DNA from: Streptococcus parasanguinis
GTDB taxonomy: Bacteria > Bacillota > Bacilli > Lactobacillales > Streptococcaceae
Direction of reading: 5' to 3'
Assembly: GCA_905188195.1 (NCBI GenBank)
Contig: CAJJKY010000011.1
Span: 17,551 to 81,550 of the forward strand
DNA length: 64,000 bases
A program made the translations under genes and the position numbers. Shown here piece after piece: positions 58,376 to 64,000 of the stretch (position 1 is its first letter; the number at the start of each line of letters is the position of its first letter). The notes below the pieces were generated by a model. The model was given only the letters and a program-made list of their open reading frames with translations. It searched no databases and had not been told where the DNA came from.

Positions 58376-60154
58376 TTATTCGGCTTTTTTATTTGAAAAT
58401 TGGCTATTGTAGAGCTCATAGTAGAATCCTTTGTCTGCCAACAAGGATTGGTGATTTCCTTGCTCGATGATTTGGCCATCTTTGAGAACAAGGATTTTAT
58501 CTGCTTCTTGAATGGTAGACAGGCGGTGAGCAATGACAAAGCTAGTCCGCCCTTTCATCAAATTCTTCATCGCTTTTTGAATCAAGAGTTCTAAACGCGT
58601 ATCGACAGAAGACGTCGCTTCATCCAAAATCAAAATCTTAGGATCAGCTAGGAGCGCACGCGCAATGGTTAGGAGTTGCTTTTGCCCTAGAGAAATATTG
58701 CTAGACTCCTGGTTCATTTCCATATTGTAACCACCAGGGAGTGTCCGGATAAAGTGATCGACATTGGCTGCCTTTGCAGCTTCCACAATTTCCTCATCCG
58801 TTGCCTCGAGATTACCAAAGCGAAGGTTTTCTTTGATGGTTCCTTCATATAACCAAGCATCCTGAAGCACCATTCCGAATTGTTTGCGGTAATCTTGGCG
58901 AGATAGATGACGAATATCATGACCATCCACTGTAATCGATCCTGCAGTCACATCGTAAAAGCGCATCAGCAAATTAATCAGGGTTGTTTTCCCTGCTCCA
59001 GTCGGTCCGACAATGGCCACCATTTCACCTGGCTTGACTTCTAGGTTGAAATCACGAATCAAGGGTTTGTCCGCTACATATTGGAAATCAACGTTTTTAA
59101 AGCTGACTTGCCCTGTCAAATCTCCAGAAAGGGGTTCTGTCACATCTGCTACTTCATCTGGTTCATCCATGACTTGGAAAATCCGATCTAGAGACGACTT
59201 AGCACTTTGTAGCTGTCCTGCCAATTGGGTCAAGTTTTGAATCGGTTGGTTGATTTGCCAAACATATTGAACGAAGGCCTGCATGTTCCCGACAGTCAAA
59301 CGACCTGCTAACACTTGTAAGCCACCAAACAAAGCGATAATGAGATAGGTCAAATCTGAAATCCCATTTAATATCGGCATCATTAAGCCAGAAATGAAAT
59401 TAGCCTTGAATCCTACTTTTTGAAGATGATGGGTAATATCATGAAACTCTTCCTGAGAAGATTTTTCCCGGACGTAGAGCTTAAGGACATTAAAGCCTGT
59501 TAAATTTTCTTGCACAAAGCCGTTCATTGCCCCCAAAACATCTGCCTGCTCTTTAAAGTAAGGCTGCGATTTTTTCATGATAAATCGAGCACTGAAATAA
59601 GTGATCGGAATGGACAAAATGACCACTAGCCCTAGCTGGATGTTTAAGTATAAGACCATGCTGATGACAAAGAGCAAGGTAAAGATAGCATTAACGATTT
59701 GTAAGAAGGACTGTTGCAAGGCATTCGAGACAGTTTCGACATCGCTAGTAAAACGTCCGAGCAAATCTCCGAACTGATGCCGGTCAAAAAAAGAAACGGG
59801 AATGTGATTGATTTTATGGGACAAATCATTTCGCATGTCCTGAACGGTCTTTTGAACAGCATTGGTCATGAAATAGTTGGAATAATAAGATCCCAACTCA
59901 TAGAGGACCCCACGGAATAGATAGAGCGTCATAATGATCGCGATATAGGAGGTGTTAAGACCAGCTCCCGCAAGGCCTTTTGCCATATCCATGAGATTTT
60001 TTGTCAACTCAGTAATCGCAAGCCCCAAAACAAAGGGTTCGACAACACTCATGACGACACTCAGGATTTTTAAGAAAATGGACAAGCAAACTTCCAAGCG
60101 ATAGGCTCTCAAATAAGTCCATAGTCTACTAAAACTGTTTTGTTCTTGTTTCAT
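58376..60154 (-). CDS. ABC exporter half-transporter (canonical Walker B, altered signature)
   Basis: 592 residues. Six-helix membrane domain (about 1-310) and nucleotide-binding domain with Gly-Pro-Thr-Gly-Ala-Gly-Lys-Thr-Thr and Ile-Leu-Ile-Leu-Asp-Glu-Ala-Thr-Ser, catalytic Glu present. The signature reads Ile-Ser-Leu-Gly-Gln instead of Leu-Ser-Gly-Gly-Gln. Start 60154, 13 bases after the partner gene. With that partner it forms a heterodimeric multidrug-type exporter with one degenerate ATP site. Substrate unknown. Confidence 0.92.
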   Translation of the reverse strand: MKQEQNSFSRLWTYLRAYRLEVCLSIFLKILSVVMSVVEPFVLGLAITELTKNLMDMAKGLAGAGLNTSYIAIIMTLYLFRGVLYELGSYYSNYFMTNAVQKTVQDMRNDLSHKINHIPVSFFDRHQFGDLLGRFTSDVETVSNALQQSFLQIVNAIFTLLFVISMVLYLNIQLGLVVILSIPITYFSARFIMKKSQPYFKEQADVLGAMNGFVQENLTGFNVLKLYVREKSSQEEFHDITHHLQKVGFKANFISGLMMPILNGISDLTYLIIALFGGLQVLAGRLTVGNMQAFVQYVWQINQPIQNLTQLAGQLQSAKSSLDRIFQVMDEPDEVADVTEPLSGDLTGQVSFKNVDFQYVADKPLIRDFNLEVKPGEMVAIVGPTGAGKTTLINLLMRFYDVTAGSITVDGHDIRHLSRQDYRKQFGMVLQDAWLYEGTIKENLRFGNLEATDEEIVEAAKAANVDHFIRTLPGGYNMEMNQESSNISLGQKQLLTIARALLADPKILILDEATSSVDTRLELLIQKAMKNLMKGRTSFVIAHRLSTIQEADKILVLKDGQIIEQGNHQSLLADKGFYYELYNSQFSNKKAE

Positions 60155-60167
60155 CTGCTTCTCCTTT

Positions 60168-61904
60168 CTATTCCTCTGTCAATGATGGACTATCGAGCTG
60201 CGAATTAGCAATTTCACGATAGATCTCATTGCTTTCCATCAATTCATCGTGGGTTCCTCGACCGACAATTTCCCCTTGGTCCAAGACAATTATTTGATCC
60301 GCATCCATAATGGTTCCCACACGTTGCGCTACGATCAAAACGGTCGCATCTCCTGTAACTTCTTTGAGACGCTTCCGCAAAGTGGCATCCGTCTTGTAGT
60401 CCAAAGCAGAGAAGGAATCATCGAAAATAAAGATATCCGGATCTTTGACAACGGCACGAGCGATAGACAAGCGTTGTTTTTGACCACCTGAAAGGTTGCT
60501 ACCACCTTCTGCCAAATGCGTATCAAAGCGTTCCTCACGGCTGTCGATAAATTCCTTGGCTTGGGAAATTTCAGCTGCTTGTTCTAGCTCTTGTACAGAG
60601 GCATCTTCTTTCCCATAACGAAGGTTTTCAGCAATGGTTCCTGTAAAGAGCAAGGCCTTTTGCGGAATAAAACCAATCTTTTGGCGAAGAGCTTTCAGAT
60701 TGTAGTCACGGACATCTACACCATCTACCAAAATCTTTCCAAGTGTTACATCATAGAATCGAGGAATCAACTGCACAAGTGAAGATTTCCCAGATCCAGT
60801 CGATCCGATAAAGGCAATCGTTTCTCCAGGTTTGGCCTGGAAGGAAATGTTGTGAAGAACTGGACTCTCTGTCTCACCTGGATAAGCAAAGGTGACATTG
60901 TCAAATTCCAAATAGCCACGAGATGCTGTTTCTGTTATCCCATTCTCATTTGGATCAATCGAAATGGGCATGTCCATGATTTCCTTGAGCCGACGGCTAG
61001 AAACCGCAGTACGAGGATACATGGTAAAGAGATTGGCTAAAAAGAGGAAAGATAAGAGCGCGTGGAAGCTATACTCAATAAAGGCAACCAGATCCCCAAT
61101 TTTCAGACTACCATCATGAAGAGGATCCAAAGCAAACCAGACAATCGCCACAATCATAGCAATGATGATCTGCACAAACAGGGGTTCTGTCAAACCAGTT
61201 AATTTGAACAATTTATTCGAGTTTTCTGCGTAGACTTCATTTTCAGCCGCAAATTTCTCTTCCTGGAATTCTTCACGGGCAAAGGCACGAATTACACGAA
61301 GTCCTGTCAAATTTTCACGCGCAAACTGGTTAAGATGGTCCAGGGTCTTTTGTTGCTTCTCGGAAAGTGGACGTGTCTTAACTGCTACATACCAGACGAC
61401 GACAGCAAGAAATGGTACAGAAACCGCTACAATCCACGCTAAAGAAGGACTGGTCGTCAGAATCAAGAGAACACTGGAAACCATCATCAAGGGTGTGATG
61501 ACCCCCATCTTCAACATAGAATCCGCAAACTGCATCAAAACAAAGGCATCAGAAGTTAAGCGAGTGACCAATGACGATACCCCGATTTGCTCATACTCGT
61601 GATGCGAGTACTCCTGTAACTTGGCATAGAGGTCATTGCGCATATCGCGGACCATGGTGGTCGTTAGCTGGCCAACCGCGTAAGACAAGATAATCCGACC
61701 CACAATCCCAAGCAAAATGATCGCAAACATGACCCAGCACCAGAAATACAGCCGATCCACATCACGCGGGTTAATCCCTTCATCAATCATGCGAGCTAGA
61801 ATCGTTGGCAAGCCCAAATTGACAATAACAAACAGGACCGCCGAAAATAGATTCAGGGCTAGCCACTTGGGATACTTTTTCAAGTAAGACCAAATATAAA
61901 GCAT
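60168..61904 (-). CDS. ABC exporter half-transporter (canonical signature, Walker B Glu replaced by Asp)
   Basis: 578 residues from the ATG at 61904, after AAAAGGAGAA; upstream in-frame codons are not family-like. Membrane domain (about 1-300), then Gly-Ser-Thr-Gly-Ser-Gly-Lys-Ser-Ser, an intact Leu-Ser-Gly-Gly-Gln, and Ile-Phe-Ile-Phe-Asp-Asp-Ser-Phe-Ser, where Asp replaces the catalytic Glu. This complements the partner exactly: the degenerate site combines this Walker B with the partner's altered signature. Layout like TM287/288 and LmrCD. Confidence 0.92.
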   Translation of the reverse strand: MLYIWSYLKKYPKWLALNLFSAVLFVIVNLGLPTILARMIDEGINPRDVDRLYFWCWVMFAIILLGIVGRIILSYAVGQLTTTMVRDMRNDLYAKLQEYSHHEYEQIGVSSLVTRLTSDAFVLMQFADSMLKMGVITPLMMVSSVLLILTTSPSLAWIVAVSVPFLAVVVWYVAVKTRPLSEKQQKTLDHLNQFARENLTGLRVIRAFAREEFQEEKFAAENEVYAENSNKLFKLTGLTEPLFVQIIIAMIVAIVWFALDPLHDGSLKIGDLVAFIEYSFHALLSFLFLANLFTMYPRTAVSSRRLKEIMDMPISIDPNENGITETASRGYLEFDNVTFAYPGETESPVLHNISFQAKPGETIAFIGSTGSGKSSLVQLIPRFYDVTLGKILVDGVDVRDYNLKALRQKIGFIPQKALLFTGTIAENLRYGKEDASVQELEQAAEISQAKEFIDSREERFDTHLAEGGSNLSGGQKQRLSIARAVVKDPDIFIFDDSFSALDYKTDATLRKRLKEVTGDATVLIVAQRVGTIMDADQIIVLDQGEIVGRGTHDELMESNEIYREIANSQLDSPSLTEE

Positions 61905-61954
61905 AGATGATTCTCCTTTTCCATTAGTAATAACCTTGATCACACAGAAAAGAG

Positions 61955-62021
61955 GGAGCGAGACGAAATCATTTTCAAAGAAAATCATTCCTGCCCCAGT
62001 CCCATCTGTAGTCTCATTATA
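61955..62021 (-). promoter_or_regulatory. promoter and repeat-like leader of the ABC operon
   Basis: Extended -10 TGA-TATAAT on the - strand (62024-62016). The leader then carries GGGACTGGGGC, a hairpin ATTTTC-TTT-GAAAAT (61971-61985) and TTTCGTCTCGCTCCC, resembling the asd-dapA spacer in opposite orientation. Confidence 0.5.
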
Positions 62022-62047
62022 TCAAACCAGTCATAAAAGTAAAGCAA

Positions 62048-62069
62048 AAGAGCAGGTTTCCCCGCTCTT
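62048..62069 (-). terminator. terminator of lipoprotein gene A
   Basis: AAGAGC-(A)-GG with CC-(C)-GCTCTT around TTTC. Confidence 0.8.
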
Positions 62070-62077
62070 CACTTTCA

Positions 62078-62527
62078 TTATTTTGTGCGTTTGAGTTTAG
62101 CATTTTTAAGAATCATAAGATCCCCTTGGTTGCTATTACTTAACTTAGAAAGATCAAATGTCAAATAGTCACCATCGACCTTGTATGTAATCTTTTCTCC
62201 ACTACCATCATTTGACGAGATTGTTTTCTCTTTTTGATTGATTTTGACATCATAAGATCGCTCATTCTTTTGACCAGCGACTTCACCCGCGATGCTGAGG
62301 GTTCCTTTAGAATCTTTGATCTTAATAGAAACTTCAAAATTAATAACGTTTCCAATAGACTCTAATTGACTACCTGATAAGCCTTGCTCCTCAAGAATTT
62401 TCTTGAGTTCAGTTTTTGATGGTTTGTAGACATAAGTCCCATTATCACTTTTGGCACCACATGCCACCAAGAGGACGGCTGCAAAAACTGCAACGAAAGC
62501 TAAAAGAATACGTTTCATATTTTTCAT
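62078..62527 (-). CDS. small lipoprotein A of a tandem paralogous set
   Basis: 149 residues. Lipoprotein signal with lipobox Leu-Val-Ala-Cys (Cys about 23), then the block Gly-Ala-Lys-Ser-Asp-Asn-Gly-Thr-Tyr-Val-Tyr-Lys-Pro shared by all three neighbours, and an Ile/Lys-rich beta-strand domain ending Lys-Leu-Lys-Arg-Thr-Lys. Anchored outside the membrane. ATG at 62527 with TAGGAGA. Promoter TGG-TAAAAT (62566-62558). Function unknown; no conserved catalytic residues stand out. Confidence 0.85.
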   Translation of the reverse strand: MKNMKRILLAFVAVFAAVLLVACGAKSDNGTYVYKPSKTELKKILEEQGLSGSQLESIGNVINFEVSIKIKDSKGTLSIAGEVAGQKNERSYDVKINQKEKTISSNDGSGEKITYKVDGDYLTFDLSKLSNSNQGDLMILKNAKLKRTK

Positions 62528-62605
62528 AATCAATCTCCTAATGTATTTTATAATCAGATTTTACCACTATTTTAATACCGATTCAAGATGTTTTAAAGAA
62601 GAAAA

Positions 62606-62626
62606 AGAGCAGATACTCTCTGCCCT
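62606..62626 (-). terminator. terminator of lipoprotein gene B
   Basis: AGAGCAGA with TCTGCCCT (one G-U) around TACTC. Confidence 0.8.
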
Positions 62627-62635
62627 TCTCTTATA

Positions 62636-63088
62636 TTATTTTGTACGTTTGAATTTAGCGTTTTTGAACATTTCCAAAGCGGCTTCATGACCTGAACTCT
62701 TCTGACCAGATAAATCAAAAGTGAACACATCTCCAGATACTTTGTATTTAACCTTCTCACCTTCACCTGTTTTAGATTGAAGAGTTTTCTTTTGTTGGTC
62801 AACTTTCATATCAAATGATTGGTCAGTCTTTTGTCCCATCATTTCACCTTTAATTTTAAGGCTACCTGTTTTATCTTTAATGGTCACTGAAACTTCCAAT
62901 TTAACATTGTCGATCAATGCATCTACGCTTGAACTTGGAGCACCTTGTTCTTCAAGGATCTCCTTCACTTCAGATTTTGTAGGTTTGTAGACATAAGTCC
63001 CATTGTCACTTTTGGCACCACATCCCACCAAAAGAACTACTGCAAAAACAGCTACTACAGCCAAAAGAATACGTTTAAAGTTTTTCAT
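62636..63088 (-). CDS. small lipoprotein B of a tandem paralogous set
   Basis: 150 residues. Lipobox Leu-Val-Gly-Cys (Cys23), then the same Ala-Lys-Ser-Asn-type block (Ala-Lys-Ser-Asp-Asn-Gly-Thr-Tyr-Val-Tyr-Lys-Pro). Very similar to A through the first 45 residues and again at the C terminus (Lys-Phe-Lys-Arg-Thr-Lys); middle diverged. Own promoter (TATAAT 63123-63118) and terminator. Confidence 0.85.
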   Translation of the reverse strand: MKNFKRILLAVVAVFAVVLLVGCGAKSDNGTYVYKPTKSEVKEILEEQGAPSSSVDALIDNVKLEVSVTIKDKTGSLKIKGEMMGQKTDQSFDMKVDQQKKTLQSKTGEGEKVKYKVSGDVFTFDLSGQKSSGHEAALEMFKNAKFKRTK

Positions 63089-63207
63089 AACTTCTCCTTT
63101 TTAGTTAGATTAAACCTATTATAACAACAATTTCAATGCACTGCAATGAAAGATTATAAATGTCATATTCTTGTAATATTTCTTTCATAAACAAAGAAAA
63201 ATAAAGA

Positions 63208-63227
63208 GGCAGGATGTAAATCCCGCC
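63208..63227 (-). terminator. terminator of lipoprotein gene C
   Basis: GGC-(A)-GGAT with ATCC-(C)-GCC around GTAA; T-rich on the - strand side. Confidence 0.75.
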
Positions 63228-63235
63228 CTGATGGA

Positions 63236-63679
63236 TTATTTAACTTTTTTGAACTTAGCAATTTTCATGTAGTTATTAAACATGTCTGTGTCACCCATTA
63301 AAGAATTCTTCACATCCTTAATCGTTAACACATTTCCTGAAACTTGATAAGTAATTTCCGCTTTCCCATACTCATTTTCTGAGACAAGAGTTTTAGCTTT
63401 TTGGTCTACTTCCAACTCAATCACTTGATTAACATTTTGACCACCTGCATTCGTGTCTACTTTCATCTCACCTTTCTTATCCTTAATTGTAATGGAAATA
63501 GTAAATGAGTAATTATCACCTATCAAAGATTGAAATTCACTTGGCATAATTTCTTTGATTTCATCTTTAGTAGGCTCAAACACGTAAGTCCCATTATCGC
63601 TTTTAGCGCCACAGGCTACCAAAAAGATTGCTGCAAAGACAGCCACAACAGCTAATAAAAGACGTTTAAAATTTTTCAT
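63236..63679 (-). CDS. small lipoprotein C of a tandem paralogous set
   Basis: 147 residues from the second of two ATGs (63679), better spaced from AGGAGA. Lipobox Leu-Val-Ala-Cys, then Gly-Ala-Lys-Ser-Asp-Asn-Gly-Thr-Tyr-Val-Phe-Glu-Pro. The most diverged of the three. Own promoter with extended -10 TGC-TATAAT (63720-63712). Confidence 0.85.
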   Translation of the reverse strand: MKNFKRLLLAVVAVFAAIFLVACGAKSDNGTYVFEPTKDEIKEIMPSEFQSLIGDNYSFTISITIKDKKGEMKVDTNAGGQNVNQVIELEVDQKAKTLVSENEYGKAEITYQVSGNVLTIKDVKNSLMGDTDMFNNYMKIAKFKKVK

Positions 63680-63682
63680 CAT

Positions 63683-63888
63683 CTTCTCCTTTTATGATAT
63701 AATTTAAAGCCATTATAGCAACAAATCAGAAACATCTCAAGGGCATAAAGTAATTGTAAAATGATTGTAACATCATTAAAACTGCACTATTTAGTAGGGT
63801 TTAGAGAAAATTAATCAGAACTACAGATAAGGTCGCGTTATAGAAGAATTCAATTCACATCTATCATCACTATATTTAACAACAAAAA
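63683..63888. other. intergenic region before rplL end
   Basis: About 200 bases with the lipoprotein C promoter at its left end and otherwise AT-rich sequence; I see no gene, repeat or RNA signature in 63725-63880. Confidence 0.6.
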
Positions 63889-63914
63889 AACCGAGGCCTA
63901 AACCTCGGTTTTTA
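63886..63914 (-). terminator. terminator of the rplL operon
   Basis: AACCGAGG (63889-63896) pairs with CCTCGGTT (63903-63910) around CCTAAA, with A and T runs on the two sides. Confidence 0.9.
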
Positions 63915-63932
63915 TCTTGATTGGATACTCGA

Positions 63933-64000
63933 TTATTTAAGAGTTACTGAAGCTCCAGCTTCTTCCAATTTAGCTTTAAGTTCTTCAGCTTCAGCTGCAG
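63933..64000 (-). CDS. rplL: ribosomal protein bL12 (L7/L12), C-terminal end only
   Basis: Partial: the window ends inside the gene. The last 22 codons read ...Glu-Glu-Leu-Lys-Ala-Lys-Leu-Glu-Glu-Ala-Gly-Ala-Ser-Val-Thr-Leu-Lys-stop, the highly conserved C terminus of L7/L12, which recruits elongation factors to the ribosome. Confidence 0.93.
   Translation of the reverse strand, partial: AAEAEELKAKLEEAGASVTLK

Noticed and set aside
1..64000. tRNA, rRNA, prophage or insertion sequence
   Set aside because: No T-loop/anticodon sets, no transposase or phage genes, and no terminal inverted repeats with duplicated targets were seen.

Overview
The window looks like a piece of a Streptococcus chromosome from the Mitis/Sanguinis/Parasanguinis side of the genus. 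Evidence: a difSL site next to xerS, the pneumococcus-type order tdk-GNAT-prfA-prmC-sua5-glyA, a PDH operon whose lipoyl domain sits on E3, satD, a YSIRK-like signal peptide, many extended -10 promoters (TGnTATAAT), and CodY-, CiaR- and ComX-type sites. Species is not determined. No rRNA, tRNA, CRISPR array, prophage or insertion sequence was recognised.

The replication terminus lies near 28.7 kb. A full difSL site (28690-28720) sits directly upstream of xerS. Left of it nearly all genes are on the + strand (exceptions: a tautomerase and guaA). Right of it every gene is on the - strand. Two replichores therefore converge here.

Left arm (1-29.9 kb): a secreted protein of unknown function and an alpha/beta hydrolase; purine salvage (guaC, then a guanine riboswitch with xpt-pbuX); a MATE exporter; CodY-boxed ilvD; the tdk-to-pvaA translation and one-carbon operon; a CiaR-type promoter driving a DUF1002 protein; a DUF805 protein; guaA and gntR. 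Then comes a tightly overlapped five-gene cluster at 19.4-24.6 kb (glycosyltransferase, SDR, metallo-beta-lactamase-fold hydrolase, AMP-forming ligase, KAS III-like synthase). It looks like a small lipid or specialised-metabolite pathway and is the best candidate here for an undescribed system. ylxM-ffh, two hydrolases and xerS follow.

Right arm (29.9-64 kb, all - strand): a hypothetical gene, lplA and the pdhABCD operon; an ATP-grasp ligase with two esterases; trmFO; satD with a DUF3307 membrane protein behind a three-copy operator; topA, dprA (with a cin-box), a ROK kinase, rnhB, rbgA; a free-standing ATP-cone protein; CodY-boxed asd-dapA; lemA-DUF3137; a probable structured small RNA at about 53.0 kb; an AlkD-like protein, cls, an acetyltransferase, a secreted beta-helix protein, a heterodimeric ABC exporter, three tandem paralogous lipoproteins, and the 3' end of rplL.

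Regulation is unusually readable: PurBox (guaC), guanine riboswitch (xpt-pbuX), CodY boxes (ilvD, asd), CiaR repeats (DUF1002 gene), cin-box (dprA), palindromic operators (satD), and dif overlapping the xerS promoter. All assignments were made by eye from sequence and memory of families; no searches were run.
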